A stretch of 64,000 bases of DNA from Ampullaceana balthica (GCA_944989445.1 CALYLW010000136.1:1417413-1481412); one strand, 5' to 3'; shown: positions 48,770 through 61,056, numbered from the stretch's first letter. Notes: generated by a model from the sequence alone, not told the origin. Made by a program: numbers and translations.

Positions 48770-49640
48770 GGCCAAAAGATGAGGGATAATTTAATTTTTA
48801 TTGCCATTTTGTACTCAAGCTAAATTTCTCAATATCGTGTAAAATTGAAAGGGAAATTAAATTATTACCGTGCAGTAAAAATTACATTTGGGGCCCCCAG
48901 CTCCGTGGGAATGGACATTAGGAGTTCAGTGCCCTATAGTAATATAATATAGGTTTGTAAGTTTGTATATTTTAAGTTAAGTCAAAATCCATTTATTTTC
49001 TCATTATTAAACGCTTAAACTAATTTTAATATAGCTAATATAGTGGAAAAAAATGACATAAAGGGGGCCCGGGCCTATTCGGTGCAAGCTATAATATCAA
49101 AAAAAAATCATTTTAATTCAGTTTCATCAGGGATATATTTATCAAGATCGTTAAAAAGTGAATGACAAAAATATCTTAAACATATATGAAAGAGACATTT
49201 GGGACCCCCGGCCCCGAAGAAATTGACATTAGAAGTTTAGAAAAAATTAATTATTTTAATATGGGCTAACAAGTTTTTGTATACAAAGTTTTTGGTTAAG
49301 ATCCAATCATTTACTCAGTAGCTAACGCATAATTTTACTTTATAAAGCTCGTATAAGCAAAAAACGACATTAAGGGCCCCAGGGCTCAGATATTGCAAGA
49401 AATAAAGTTCGAAAAACATGTTCATTTGAATAAATTTCAAAATAAAGACATTTATTTATATTTATCAATATTGTTAAAATGGAATGGACGATAACATATT
49501 AAACATTTACTAAAAATACATTTTGGGCCCCCCCTGCCACGAGGGAATGCAAATTAGGAATTCAGTGCCCTATAGTAATAAAATATAGACCCTTGAGTTT
49601 TTATATACTAAGATGGGTCAAGTATTGAGTGAAAAATATA
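48770..49640. repeat. Degenerate tandem repeat, period about 310-320 bp
   Basis: The motif GGGCCCCC, then GACATTAGGAGTTCAGTGCC and CTATAGTAATA, recurs at about 48895, 49200 and 49523. A second motif (ACATTAAGGGGGCCC) recurs half-way between at 49060 and 49370. Copies are strongly diverged. Confidence 0.5.
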
Positions 49641-49710
49641 TTTAAAAGGCCCTATTGCGGGCCACATGAGATTTTCATCATTTAAAAGTGGGATGGAACT
49701 TATCTTAAAC

Positions 49711-49909
49711 GAGTGGCGTCACTAGGGGGTGCTGTGGGGGTGGACCGCCTTGGGTGACACCATCACAAGGGGTGACACCAAAATTTAAAATTATGTATTT
49801 TCCCGTTATTTGATACTAGAAGACTCGGAGAAGTTCTATGGGGTAACTCATGAGGGGGTGACACCATGAGCTACCGCCTCGGGTGACACCAACCTTAGTG
49901 ACGACTCTG
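49711..49909. mobile_element. 199-bp MITE with 8-bp target duplication (hAT type)
   Basis: Inverted ends GAGTGGCGTCACTA and TAGTGACGACTCTG are flanked by TCTTAAAC at 49703-49710 and 49910-49917. An 8-bp duplication and a CAG-like terminus are hallmarks of hAT transposition. Confidence 0.65.
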
Positions 49910-49917
49910 TCTTAAAC

Positions 49918-50742
49918 AATACCTTCCTTTTTACTTCCTTATAGTATTTTTTGCTTGTCAAATTGCTTATTTAATGTGAATATCCCTTTTCCCTTCCCCC
50001 ATTCTCTTGCTCTCTCTCTCTCTCTCTTTCTCCTATGAAGTAGTCTGTATCCAACAAACAGTTTTTCTAAATATCATGTATGTCGGTCGTAATAAAAGTA
50101 CAAGCCTAGAGATTAACCATTGATTAAAGTAAATAAGAAAGTGCGTTTGTAATAGATAAAGTACGATAAAATATTAAAAAATCAGAAAATCACTGATGAA
50201 TCAGTTACATCTGTGATATGCAGTTGTAAAAAGATTCAGCTAGATAGTAGTTACAGAAATTGGTCACATTTGAGCTGCAAGATGGTTATCCGCTAATTTG
50301 TTCTTAGTATGCTTAATGTCTAATTTTAAGTCACCAAATTTTACGTATCTCTTGTTAGTAATTTTATACTTACGCTAGAGCAAATTTTATCACGCAATTT
50401 TCTTAGTGCTAAAGCTTGAGGGAACTACCTGATTCTTGTTAAATCACGAAATTGAATTTTTTTTCTGGACGTCTGAAGGTCACTAAATAAAACATGTTTT
50501 TAATGGTGTGGGAAATCGCTTTTCATATAAAATTCAAATATGTCGGGCCATTTCTGAAACTTTTTAAAATGCTTTAATTTCTGCCGTTTATACAGATGAG
50601 GCACTACAGTTGTGGAAGACAAAAATTATGTAGGACGCCCGTCCAACCCTTCTCCAGGCCGTCGACCATTTAGAAAAGCTCCTGTTTTTATTTCCAAAAC
50701 TTTACAGCGTCACTTTCAATGAAGACGTATTTATTTAACTTT
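49918..50742. other. Stretch without recognised gene
   Basis: Contains a short CT run near 50010-50030 and otherwise AT-rich sequence. From 50743 the sequence CCTACGTGTATATCTTTT is the inverse of one minisatellite unit from 35596-36715 and begins the decayed paralogue described at 53982. Confidence 0.4.
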
Positions 50743-50783
50743 ACCTACGTGTATATCTTTTTAGGATTTACTATGTTCTGATA

Positions 50784-53700
50784 AACTCCGCCAAGGCCGG
50801 TCCCAAGCCCGGGTGCAAAAGGAGGAGGGTTGGCGTGAGGCCAGCGACCTCACCCGTAAAAACAAATTGCTACAGAAACGTCAACAAGAAAAAACAAACA
50901 AATTTCAGTCCTGAGAAGAGAGGACTCTTCTTCTCCAAGAAGAGCTATGAAGCCTTGTGGCCAAACCCAGGCTATACTGGAAGCCTCAAAGCCGAAGACC
51001 CTCCTTTCTAAGGAAACAAATATAGGCACGTGGAACGTCAGAACCATGTATGAAGCAGGGAAAGCAGCGCAGGTGGCAGCAGAAATGAGATCCTACAAAC
51101 TTACACTGCTTGGTATCTGCGAAACAAGATGGAAACAAGCTGGGCAAATAACTTTGACCTCTGGAGAAACGCTAATGTACTCGGGGCATGAGGAGGAAGA
51201 TGCCCCGCACACGCAAGGAGTCGCTTTGATGCTGTCAAGGAAGGCACAGGAAGCATTGATTGGATGGGAAGCACATGGACCAAGGATAATAACAGCAACC
51301 TTCCGAACCAAGAAAAAGAAAATAAAGATGAACATAATACAGTGTTATGCACCCACCAACGACAGCAAAGAAGAAGAGAAAGAAGCATTCTACAATAGAC
51401 TACAAGCACTAATAGAAAAATTCCCAAATAGAGACCTGAACATCCTAATGGGAGACCTTAACGCCAAAATTGGAAAAGACAACAGTGGGTATGAGGAAAC
51501 CATGGGACGCCACGGTATAGGAGAGAGAAATGAGAACGGAGAAAGACTAGCGGACTTCTGCGCAACAAACGAGCTTGTTATTGGTGGAAGCGAATTTCAA
51601 CATAAAAACATTCACAAGACAACATGGGTATCCCCAGACAACAAAACGCAAAACCAAATAGACCACATATGCATTAGCAAAAAATTTAGAAAGTCTCTAC
51701 AAGATGTACGAGCAAAAAGAGGAGCAGATGTAGCATCCGATCACCATCTGGTCTGTGCAAGACTTAAATTAAAGCTAAAGAAAGACTGGGAACAGCCAAC
51801 TGCGAAGCGAACCAAATTCAATGTAGCACTTCTGGCAAATGATCAGAAAAGGGAAGAATTTAGTGCTACCTTGAGGAATAAGTTCCAAGTGCTAGAAGAT
51901 CAAACAGAAGACCAAACAGAAGATGACCAAGTAGAACATATGTGGCAAAGTATAAAGACGTCTGTAACATCCACCTGCCTAGAAGTCTTAGGATCAGTGA
52001 AACAGAAACAAAAAGACTGGCTCTCAATAAACACACTGCAAAAAATAAAAGAGAGAAAAGAAATGAAAAATATAGTTAACAGCAGCCGCACCAGGGCTGA
52101 GAAAACGAAAGCGCAAGAGAGATATAAAGAAGTAAACCAAAAGGTAAAAAACAGCATTAAAAAAGATAAAAATGCCCACATAGATGGCCTCGCATCCAAA
52201 GCAGAAGAAGCAGCCAGGAAAGGCAACTTGAAAGAGCTCTACGACATAACAAGAAAACTGTCAGGGAGATACAAAAGGCCGGAGAGACCTGTCAAAGATA
52301 GAGAAGGGAGATCTATAACAGAAAAGAAAGAGCAACAAAAAAGATGGATGGAATACTTTAAGGAACTATTAAACAGGCCCCCACCCACAGACACGCCAGA
52401 CATACAACCAGCAAATGAAGACCTACAAATAGAAGAAGGCGCACCAAATCAAGAAGAAATAGCCCTGGCCATCAAGCAGCTCAAACTAGGGAAATCACCG
52501 GGACCGGACAACATCACAGCAGAGATGATGAGAGCGGACATAAACACAATAGTCAACATGCTGCACCCTCTGTTTGAGAAGATATGGGAAGAAGAGAGAG
52601 TTCCAAAAGATTGGAAAGAAGGATACCTCATCAAGATCCCAAAGAAAGGGGATCTCAGCAACTGTGCAAATTACAGAGGAATTACACTGCTATCTGTACC
52701 AGGAAAGGTTTTTAACAGAATTATTTTGAACAGAATGAAAGACAAGGTCGACATGCAGCTACGAGATCAACAGGCCGGCTTCCGCCAAAACAGATCCTGC
52801 ACAGATCAAATAGCGACACTGAGAATCATCGTAGAACAGTCCATCGAATGGAACTCCTCTCTATATATAAATTTTATAGACTATGAAAAGGCCTTTGATA
52901 GCCTGTACAGACAAACCTTGTGGAAACTTCTCCGACACTATGGAATACCAGGGAAACTAGTGAGGATCATTCAGAGCTCTTATGAAGAAATGACATGCAG
53001 GGTGGTCCACGAAGGTAGACTCACATACTCCGTTACAGTCGAAACAGGAGTCAGACAAGGATGCCTCTTGTCCCCTATACTATTCATCCTTGCCATTGAC
53101 TGGATAATGGAAAAATCCACAGACAAAAAGAGGAATGGGATACAGTGGACACTCTGGGAACAATTGAATGATTTAGACTTCGCGGACGACATTGCACTTC
53201 TGTCTCACAACCACCAACAAATGCAGGAAAAGACAAAAGACGTAGCCACCTTTTCGGCACAGCTTGGCCTCAACATAAATAAAAGTAAAACAAAAATCAT
53301 GAAGATAAACCCATCCAACCATGAGCATGTCCATCTGGCAGGAAAGGCACTGGAAGAAGTGGAGTCCTTCACATACCTAGGCAGCACCATAGACATAAAT
53401 GGCGGATCCGATGCAGATGTAAGGGCTAGGATTGGAAAAGCTAGATCAGCATTTGTATTATTAAAGAAAATATGGGAGTCGAAGGAGCTGAAACTGCAGA
53501 CCAAAGTCAAAATCTTTAATACAAATGTCAAAACAGTCCTCCTATATGGTGCAGAAACTTGGAAAACAACAGCGAGCCTTACGCAGAAAGTGCAGACATT
53601 CATAAACACATGCCTTCGAAAAATCCTGAAAATCAAATGGCCAAATACTATAAATAACAAAGAGTTACTAGAAAGGACACACCAGGTGCCTATTGATGAA

Positions 53701-53969
53701 GACATCATAAAAAAGAGGTGGAGATGGATAGGACATACGCTCCGAAAACCCCCAGGTAGCACCACCAGACAATGCCTAACATGGAACCCACAGGGAAAGA
53801 GAAAGAGAGGAAGGCCAAAAAATACATGGAGACGCGAGCTAGAGGCTGACATGCAAAATATGGGATACACCTGGAAGCAATTGGAGAGGAAAGCACAGGA
53901 CCGTGAGGAGTGGAAAGTTCTTGTAGACGGCCTATGCCCCAGAGGGGTAGAAAGGCATAAGTAAGTAAG
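50784..53969 (+). mobile_element. Full-length RTE-like LINE with target-site duplication
   Basis: Flanked by TATGTTCTGATA at 50772-50783 and 53970-53981, an exact 12-bp target-site duplication. The 5' UTR is about 160 bp and GC-rich (AAGGCCGGTCCCAAGCCC). One long ORF follows, and the element ends almost at the stop codon in a short GTAAGTAA tail. An intact ORF, exact duplication and complete ends indicate a recent insertion. Confidence 0.9.
50947..53964 (+). CDS. LINE ORF: AP endonuclease plus reverse transcriptase, 1005 aa
   Basis: This single polyprotein copies element RNA into a nicked chromosomal site by target-primed reverse transcription. The N-terminal APE-type endonuclease shows NIGTWNVRT (25-33), CETRW (58-62), GDLNAKIG (169-176), NQIDH (236-240) and SDHHLV (264-269). 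These are the expected metal-binding and catalytic motifs. A Lys-rich linker follows (about 290-480). The reverse transcriptase has QAGFRQNRS (609 on), FIDYEKAFD (643-651), [10 protein letters not shown] and the FADD catalytic box (745-748). The C-terminal part has [20 protein letters not shown] and GKRKRGRPK. About 1000 residues in a single ORF with a short-repeat tail fits RTE-like elements. No stop or frameshift is seen, so it may be active. The long antisense ORF is a shadow of this gene. Confidence 0.9.
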   Translation: MKPCGQTQAILEASKPKTLLSKETNIGTWNVRTMYEAGKAAQVAAEMRSYKLTLLGICETRWKQAGQITLTSGETLMYSGHEEEDAPHTQGVALMLSRKAQEALIGWEAHGPRIITATFRTKKKKIKMNIIQCYAPTNDSKEEEKEAFYNRLQALIEKFPNRDLNILMGDLNAKIGKDNSGYEETMGRHGIGERNENGERLADFCATNELVIGGSEFQHKNIHKTTWVSPDNKTQNQIDHICISKKFRKSLQDVRAKRGADVASDHHLVCARLKLKLKKDWEQPTAKRTKFNVALLANDQKREEFSATLRNKFQVLEDQTEDQTEDDQVEHMWQSIKTSVTSTCLEVLGSVKQKQKDWLSINTLQKIKERKEMKNIVNSSRTRAEKTKAQERYKEVNQKVKNSIKKDKNAHIDGLASKAEEAARKGNLKELYDITRKLSGRYKRPERPVKDREGRSITEKKEQQKRWMEYFKELLNRPPPTDTPDIQPANEDLQIEEGAPNQEEIALAIKQLKLGKSPGPDNITAEMMRADINTIVNMLHPLFEKIWEEERVPKDWKEGYLIKIPKKGDLSNCANYRGITLLSVPGKVFNRIILNRMKDKVDMQLRDQQAGFRQNRSCTDQIATLRIIVEQSIEWNSSLYINFIDYEKAFDSLYRQTLWKLLRHYGIPGKLVRIIQSSYEEMTCRVVHEGRLTYSVTVETGVRQGCLLSPILFILAIDWIMEKSTDKKRNGIQWTLWEQLNDLDFADDIALLSHNHQQMQEKTKDVATFSAQLGLNINKSKTKIMKINPSNHEHVHLAGKALEEVESFTYLGSTIDINGGSDADVRARIGKARSAFVLLKKIWESKELKLQTKVKIFNTNVKTVLLYGAETWKTTASLTQKVQTFINTCLRKILKIKWPNTINNKELLERTHQVPIDEDIIKKRWRWIGHTLRKPPGSTTRQCLTWNPQGKRKRGRPKNTWRRELEADMQNMGYTWKQLERKAQDREEWKVLVDGLCPRGVERHK

Positions 53970-53981
53970 TATGTTCTGATA

Positions 53982-54138
53982 TATGTGATCTGGATTCATA
54001 AAATGTGTTTTACGGCGAGTCCGAGATGACTTCTGTGTTGGCGTCCGAATACATCAAATACAACCCGCCATCATCAACCGTAACCCTTGTCCCACTTGAC
54101 AAACAAATTCATGCACTAGACATGAAGTTTGGATCTGT
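53982..54138 (+). pseudogene. Decayed paralogue of the 35.3-kb coding fragment
   Basis: Reads VFYGESEMTSVLASEYIKY then STVTLVPLDKQI, matching the minus-strand fragment at 35266-35576. An in-frame TAA lies just upstream (53999-54001), and the AG of the acceptor found in the other copy is lost. The upstream side continues before the LINE at 50743-50771. The LINE therefore inserted into this copy, and a second LINE fragment truncates it on the right. Confidence 0.55.
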
Positions 54139-54425
54139 TGTCTGTTTCCATCTCAAAATGCTGCGCGTTCCGTATCATAAGGCGCCAGGAGGCTCGGTCG
54201 CTGACTGCTGCCTCCCAGGAGTCATGCCCAGTGCGGGAGCCTTTAATGTGGTCTTGAGCATGTCTTTGTAGCGCTTCCTTTGACCTCCGCGGACTCTCTG
54301 TCCACTGTAGGCTCTCCATAGAAGAGCCCATTTGGAACCCGATGGTTTGGCTTGTGTACTAAGCGCCTCGCCTAGCGTAGTTGTTACTGCATTAAGTTTG
54401 TCTTGCCATGCTAAGTACATTACTT
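54139..54425 (-). mobile_element. LINE 3' fragment, same family as 19866-21290
   Basis: On the minus strand it reads YLAWQDKLNAV and RGGQRKRYKDMLKTTLKAP, then SDRASWRLMIRNAQ. This matches the C-terminal order of the 19866 element ([28 protein letters not shown]). It is only the last few hundred bases and is frameshifted. Confidence 0.6.
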
Positions 54426-55080
54426 AATTAAATCGAACCTCTTCCTGCCATTTGATGCTGAGAAATTTCATCAGGTTTTTGGTGTGCCAACACCATGTGA
54501 AGTTAAAAATCAATTGCTCTTCATTGGTACAAATCTATTGGCTACAATTAATTCTATTAAATGGTTTTCCTGTTTACTTATAAGTTGCCCGACAAGCGAT
54601 AGCAGATTGATCCAGTTGAAACTAGTTGCTTCCAATATTATAAATGTGCTTGGATGCTAACATCTTTGTTGCTTGATCAAGGAAGTAAACAGATTATCAT
54701 ATAAATAGTCTCAGAACGTGCTAAAGTTTAAAATTTTAAAGGCTTCTATTGCCGTCTGCACGTAACTGTGGTGTTAATAGCTTTTATTTATAACTTTTGA
54801 ATTTTTATTAATGTTTTGCGCATTTTTGATAATGCTGTTTTTTGGGTTGTGCGAACCAAATGCCATCTCAATTATATGTTAGCCTAACATATGAAACATG
54901 AATACCGTAAAGTTATCAACATGTTAGTTTAAATATGTTTAGATAATCTTGTAGTCTAATTGATTTAAAACAGTGAAAAAGATATTTCCAAGACTACTGT
55001 TAACAAAACTAGTAGCAGTAGGAGATTGAATTCATTGTTAGAAAGGCGCTGGTATCTATTTGTTTTTATTTAGAAGTTAA
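54426..55080. other. Intergenic stretch, no feature seen
   Basis: AT-rich, no supported ORF or repeat similarity. Confidence 0.35.
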
Positions 55081-55575
55081 ATAAAAACAACCCGTAAAAA
55101 ACCAAGTTTTTGACTATAAATCCTTTACGTATGAGACGTAACTAAAAGAATGTTCATTATAACACGCAGCGCAAGACCATCCAAAAATACAAAATTGTAG
55201 TTGTGTCGTAAAACGTGTTTAATATAATGCGCACCGATCAGGAATATGTTTATAAAAAGTGCTGTCAATAAAATACGCACCTTATTGGGCGACAGAAAGG
55301 TTGTTCAATATAATGCGCACCGCGACGCTCTATCTCAAAAAATAGCATGATACATATGAATAAATAAAATAATCTAAAAAATCAATAATTTAATTACGGT
55401 ACATGCGATCGATCTGAAATTTCGATGCATTGTTTTTATCATCGGTACAAAACTGCCTGCAAAATTTCAGCTCGCTATCTTGCGAGCAAGTGGGTTAAAA
55501 ATCGATCAAAAGTTTTGGCGACAAGGTCGGTCGGTCGGTCGGTCGGCCGCAGACACCACGAGTTAATATAAAGGA
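55080..55575 (-). repeat. GATCGATC-family repeat, inverted orientation, upstream of gene C
   Basis: Contains AACCAAGTTTTTGACTATAA, TAATTACGGTACATGCGATC and a GGTCGGTCGGTCGGTCGG run, and ends near GAGTTAATATAAAGGATT. These are the inverse of motifs at 37859-39480. Internally it also has three copies of an ATAATGCGCACC-type word (55225-55325). Confidence 0.55.
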
Positions 55576-55809
55576 TTAAAAAAAAACCAACAACAGCTAA
55601 CCGTTTTAAGCTATATGACTGTAAGTATGATAGCTTACGTCAACTTGCAGTGTTGGGTTTTAAACCAATCTAAATTATGAAGATAATTACTTTGTTGAAA
55701 TAAAGTAAGAAGAGCGTCTCTATTAATTCGCATGTTGACGTACAGGCGAGCCATAAATTAGGCGCGTAACCAATTAATGTTGTTTTTATTTTCAGGTGGC
55801 AGCTCCAAC

Positions 55810-55849
55810 ATGTCAGTTTCTTGGTCGCTAATTGCTTTGCTTGTTACAT
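55810..55849 (+). CDS. Gene C exon 1: signal peptide
   Basis: Forty coding bases from ATG to a GTAAGT donor, phase 1. This is exactly the length of the leader exons of genes B and D. TTTTATTTTCAG ends 15 bases before the ATG (55795), so a 5'-UTR intron is likely. Confidence 0.7.
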
Positions 55850-57894
55850 GTAAGTATAGCGAAAGTTATTGCTTGGAATGTTTTTATTTGCTTACGGTTA
55901 GTTTATCTAGAGAAAAGTCACCCAAATGAACTGTGAGAATAATACCTAGAAACAGATAGAGTAAGAAACTAAACAAACAACATAAACAAAAAGACATATA
56001 AAAGGATTAGAAAGTGTTTTGTTTTCAACAATGAACAATCCGGGGATAAAAATAGCTAAATAATGTTAATTTATAATTTTAAAACTTTTTGAAAGCAAAA
56101 AAGTCTTCTGAGTAAAAAAATGCAAAAGATTTTTTGTGGATTTTTTTTTAAAGGTCATATGAAGATCTAATAGTCGTTGTGACTAATGCATAAATTAGAT
56201 GTGTAAAGTTTGGGTTTTTTTGTTGTTGGTGTTTTTTATTTGTGTGTATCTTTATGCCAGAGAGTGTGTGCTATTAGAGTTTTTTTAAATTAAGAACATT
56301 TGTTGCTTTAAAAATATGTTAAGTAACTTTAATAATTAATTTTTTATGAAATACAAAATTAAAGATTAATGTATCAATTTGAAAACCAAACTGACGGGAA
56401 AAAGCAATCACAAATTAACATACAGAAACAAACACTCAACAATGTAGCAGTTACAGAAATGTATGTTTTTTTTTCTTTGTTATTGAAAAATTTTATAGGC
56501 CAAGTTAATCCTGCAGGTATGTGTTAGTTTTCATATATTTTGCTAAACATTAATAATTTACAATTTCAAAAAATATTTGTAATTGAAATAATAAATATAA
56601 TTACATGGTAATGTTATGCCTAATGTGTAGTTATGTCTCATGAAATGGTTTTGTACAACATACTGTTCAATTTCACTCTAAAATCATTTTGTTGTTGATA
56701 TGATTAAATCAATAATTGCAATAAGTTGGTATGTAGCAGAGCGGTAGATAGAGTCCTCAAGGGACCGTAGCGTGGAAATGAAATGAAGACATACAGTCGA
56801 TATGTATTTTCTTTTTCTGTCTTTGCCTTTTTATAGTTTATTTCCAGACCTATACATTAAGAAGTGTTGAGACTATATTTGAAAGATATTAACAAATCAA
56901 TTTGTGAATTATAATGTAATCTTAAACATATCGAGACTGGCAAACTCAAACTGAACATTTTGAATCTGACAAACCCTATCTTAAAAAATGTTGTAACTAG
57001 CAAACTCAAATTGAACCGTTTGGAACTGATAAACTTAAAATGAATATTTTGAAACAGACAAATTCAATCTGATTTTTTGGATGGAATTGAGAAAGTCAAT
57101 CAGAATATGGGACCAACAAGAAAAATATGAAATTATTTAGCCTGACAATATGAAATTAAAATTAAAGCGACTCTTTTTGAAAAAAAGGAAACAACTAACT
57201 TTATTTTCTCTTATACAACAGCTGCAGTTACAGTAACTTGGGACGGACATATCTTGCCTGATCGTTTCAGTCTTGAAGTTCCAGTCACAAGTACATGTTG
57301 CGGGAATAAAGAAATTAGAGAAAATTTTAAGTGCTCGGCCTATCTGGCCAAAAGTATTGAATTTTCTTGCGGAATACCAGGTATAAAATTTCCGAAGTCT
57401 TACAGAGTAGACAATTCAAGTGGGACCTTCGCATTTACAACAACTGTCGTGAATAGATGGATTTGGTGTACATGCACCGCTACGTATACCAATTTCAAGA
57501 CTGAGTCATCATCATTCTATTTGAGTACCACAGATATTCATATCACCGAAGGTTGTTAAAATTATTTATTTGATTGGTAGCTGCTATAAGCAAAGAACCT
57601 TAACTCAGTAAAAATATTTAAAAAAAAACTTTTTAATTGTAACATAAATATTGAGGAGCACGTAACTTGTTTGATTATTAGTTGAAAATGTATCGTTTAT
57701 TGATAAAAGAAAGTTAATCTACTGACATATTTTACTCAGCATTAGTGGAGTTACTTTTTAAATCTCATTTTAAAAACATTTTCCCAACAGCTCCCCAAAA
57801 AAATGGTTTTGTGGGAATTTCAAGTGATCTCCTGATATCTTTCTCGACTACAGTTCTTGTTGCTTATTTCATGGGACACTGGCCATTGTTTTAG
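55810..57894 (+). CDS. Gene C: small Cys-rich single-Ig-like protein with possible GPI signal
   Basis: Proposed join: 55810-55849, 56499-56516, 57222-57551, 57791-57894. The total is 492 nt, giving 163 residues plus stop, and all introns are phase 1. The signal peptide (MSVSWSLIALLVTC) is followed by VNPAAA. One Ig-like domain has cysteines at about 45, 46, 57, 69, 102 and 104; Cys69 (EFSCG) and the WCTC pair match the positions of domain 1 of gene A. The last exon carries GISSD, then a hydrophobic end (LLISFSTTVLVAYFMG, closing HWPLF), which fits a GPI-attachment signal. The mature protein would be a small surface-anchored domain of about 115-120 residues, ligand unknown. AATAAA follows at 57920. 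Introns are short (237-705 bp) for this window. It lies between a repeat and the segmental copy carrying gene D. Confidence 0.7.
56499..56516 (+). CDS. Gene C exon 2 (18 nt micro-exon)
   Basis: Acceptor TTTTATAG ending at 56498, donor GTATGT at 56517, phase 1-1. It encodes Cys-Gln-Val-Asn-Pro-Ala across the end of the signal peptide. It corresponds in position to the 21-nt exon 2 of gene B. Confidence 0.6.
57222..57551 (+). CDS. Gene C exon 3: Ig-like domain
   Basis: 330 nt, phase 1-1, acceptor TATACAACAG ending at 57221, donor GTTGTT at 57552 (a weak donor). It begins AAVTVTWDGHILPDRF, has STCCGN and FSCGIPG, and ends with WIWCTCTAT and SSSFYLST. It could be a V- or C2-like fold with additional disulfides. 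The fold assignment is by pattern only. Confidence 0.7.
57791..57894 (+). CDS. Gene C exon 4: hydrophobic tail exon
   Basis: Acceptor TTTTCCCAACAG ending at 57790. The frame is open to TAG at 57892-57894 and encodes APQKNGFVGISSD plus a C-terminal hydrophobic segment that reaches the end of the protein. That is the pattern of a cleaved GPI signal, with Ser-Ser as candidate attachment residues. Confidence 0.7.
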
Positions 57895-57919
57895 ACTTTC
57901 AATCAATCCTTTATAAAAA

Positions 57920-57925
57920 AATAAA
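57920..57925 (+). terminator. Polyadenylation signal of gene C
   Basis: AATAAA 26 bases after the stop codon. It implies a very short 3' UTR. Confidence 0.5.
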
Positions 57926-57929
57926 TTGT

Positions 57930-58465
57930 TTGTAGCCAGGGAATCTGTATGCCTTATTTATTTATTCATTATTTATTTTATTATTATTGTTTTTTATCAT
58001 TATAATAACGACATTATTTGTGTGTTGAAGAGTCATAGCCATATTTGGTAGAAACCTTTATAATCACATCTGGAAAATGGTCTCTTTTAAATTCTTATAC
58101 AAACCAAAATGAAATATTTTAGGGGACGGGAACCACATCTGGAACTGTGTCACATTTAAAAAAATGATAGCTGCAAGAATGGTACCCCATTTACAACAAG
58201 AAATGGAGCCATTTTTAAAATAGTATCATTTTGGGTAAATGATTCCATTACAGAATGCGAAAGTGTTGGAAAAAAGGAATTCTATTGGGGAAAAATTGTT
58301 ACACAACTGTAAAAAATTTTGGAATTTCATTAAAAATTTTGTGAAGTTCCGTTCGTGTTTAGCAGAACATTTAATTTAATGTTTCCAAAAGCCAACTCAG
58401 GCCTAGCTACAAAGCGTGTGAATTTTTTTAGTTACATATATGTTTTTCTTTGTTTCTTTTCCACA
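57930..58465. other. Region downstream of gene C, no feature
   Basis: AT-rich sequence between gene C and the second segmental copy. No ORF or repeat recognised. Confidence 0.35.
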
Positions 58466-61056
58466 TAACAAAACAGTGTTTGGAAAATGTGTAAATCGAC
58501 AATGTTAGCCATGGTTAAGTAGAAACTTTGTAGACAGACACAGTGAACGGTTTACTTTTCGGGGACTAATTAAAGAAACGCATTTTTAACGATGTTGATA
58601 AACGTGTGTAAATTAACGCAAAACGTCTGCTGCTAAAAAGAAAACAAACATTAAAAAAGCAACAAAAAAAACCACACTCTTTTGATGCACAACTAATATT
58701 GTTATTCCTAAAAATTTTAATCATTCTATAATGTAGCACCAATGGTCATCGGTTACTGTACACCTTTGAGCTTTATCTTTAACCACGCACGAATTTAGAA
58801 AATGTAACCAAACAACAATTGGCTTTCGTAAAAAACATCAAAACGTTTTCTGTAAAACCCTCCAAAAAATCATCTTCCGCAGCGAACAAAAAAACATTAA
58901 AAAAACAAAAAACAAACAAACGAACAAACAAAACCAACAACAATAAATACGTCGTTTGTATGAAAAACAACACACCAACAATCGTCTTCGTAACGAAACA
59001 CAAATCGTCTTCTGTAACAAAAACAGTATTAATATTTAAAAGCCAAAACGAGCTGGAAACAGACCCAATATAAATTTGTTTTACGAAATAATGATTTCCG
59101 AGCAATGAAAATATGTTTAAAATGGTTAAACTTATTATGGTATCTAGTTTAAAATTGTAATTTGCAAGACAACCTATTCCACTTAATGCACACTCAATGA
59201 CACATATGAATATGCCCATTGTTGGTTTGTTGCCGAAGGAATGATTCATCCTTCAATGTTTTTGTCATAGTGTATAAATTGACTGCAGTCATAGCAAGAC
59301 CTCTATCCATGATTCAGAATACGCATGACATTGAAACGTGAATATAAAGTTTTTTCATGAAAATGCTAACCGAAACGAGAAGATTATAATACTCAGCTAT
59401 TGTCTTATTTATTTATTTGTTTTTTTGATTATCAAAAGTAAGTAAGAGTTCAATTTAACATAATCTTCAAAACATTTTCTGAAATGCATATATTCAAACT
59501 GACTTAGTTATGTTTTATTATTATTTTTTATAATTAATTTTATTTATACAAATTTGAAACTTTTATTTTTTTTTATATTTGTATTTGTTTTATTTGTTCA
59601 TCTTTTTAAAAGTGTGTTTTTATGTTTTTTCAAAATATGTATTCATAATAGTAAAAACGTACAAAGATATTAAAAAAAACGATTGTAAAAAGGTAATATT
59701 ATTTATAAATAAATGTATTCAAGAAGTTTTTTTGAAAATTTAGAGCATCCTTATTAAACCTATTCTGTCGTTAATATTAAAGACATAGAATATTCAAATT
59801 AAGATGATTTTTAATTCTAAAAACAATTTAAAAGGTCGATATTTATTCCACAACTGGTTCCAGGGATCCCTTCTAATTTTGGCTACCCCTCTATCAGATA
59901 ATTTTAGGCAGCCCCACAATGCCCCGTATTTTTCTCATAAAACGCTACATAAATTCAATTATTTTTTAACATACATATGGATAATGCTTCGTTTCTAAAA
60001 CCCAGTTAAATATTTTTAAAAAAAATTACTTCTGAACTTTGTTTTCGTAAGATAAGAGATACCTAAAAAATTGTATTTAAAAATATGATTCCTTTAATCT
60101 AATCAATTTCTTTTCATTAAAAAGTAGTTTGGATTTTACAAGGTGTGTTGTATTAGCCTCGTGAAAGGCAAAGACAAGTGTTTTCAGTGCAATCATCTAT
60201 AAATATTTTTTTGCTTTGTTAACCTATCGGAATGGCTTGTAGTCTATTGTGATTCATATCGCTTCTTTAAGATAAGAGTAAAATGTCATGTTTCCTAGCA
60301 TTTAAATAGGTTAATAAAAATAATAATAATTTTATAATTTATATAGCGCAGTAGTCGAGCAAGCAACTGGGCTCACAGCGATTTACATAAAATTAGTAAC
60401 ATACATAATTATCAATGAATTCAATGTAAAAAATTCATATTCTGAAAACAACATATAATTACATTACGGTGCATTTTAGCTAAGTTTATCATTTAAAGAT
60501 ATATTTAATTCTTTTTCATTAATTTTGAATTTTGTAATTTTTATTATGAGTGTTCCCTTTCCCTCTAATGTAAACTGTTTTCTTCAAATTTCCAATTACA
60601 AAGTCTACACTTACCCAGAAATTCCCATTCTCTCAAAAACATTTCCTTAATTAAGTAATTATAAAAATTAAAATTATGTTAAACTCATGATTGCGTCTTT
60701 GATTTTAAAAAATTACATGCCATACAATTTCTTGCTGGATCATGTGATCTATCCCTTTTTTACTACTTCTTTTGTTTGACCAGGAATTTGAACGTCGACT
60801 ACTTATATTTATGTAAACTAAAAACGCTAATGTCGAGCTAAAATATTTATATCAATTAGTATTGTACATGTCAACCAGAAGCTTTTGTTTAACCAGCCAG
60901 CCTGAAATATATGTACCTTAATCTCTATTCAGATCAAAACAGAAACGTTCAGTTTATCTTTTAGCCTGAGTTTAGCCTACATTTTTACGTTTTTGCCGGA
61001 GTTGAATGTTTAGCAGACGTTTAACATGTTTTCTACTTTTCAGCAGGGGTTTCAAC

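Noticed and set aside
53205..53999. 264-residue ORF antisense to the LINE
   Set aside because: It lies wholly opposite the LINE ORF, has no recognisable motifs and contains the reverse of repeated A-rich codons. It is a shadow.
58779..59249. 156-residue minus-strand ORF with hydrophobic runs
   Set aside because: It overlaps an A-rich (AAACAAACAA) stretch on the plus strand, which yields Phe/Val-rich translation, and the corresponding part of segmental copy 1 does not keep the frame open.
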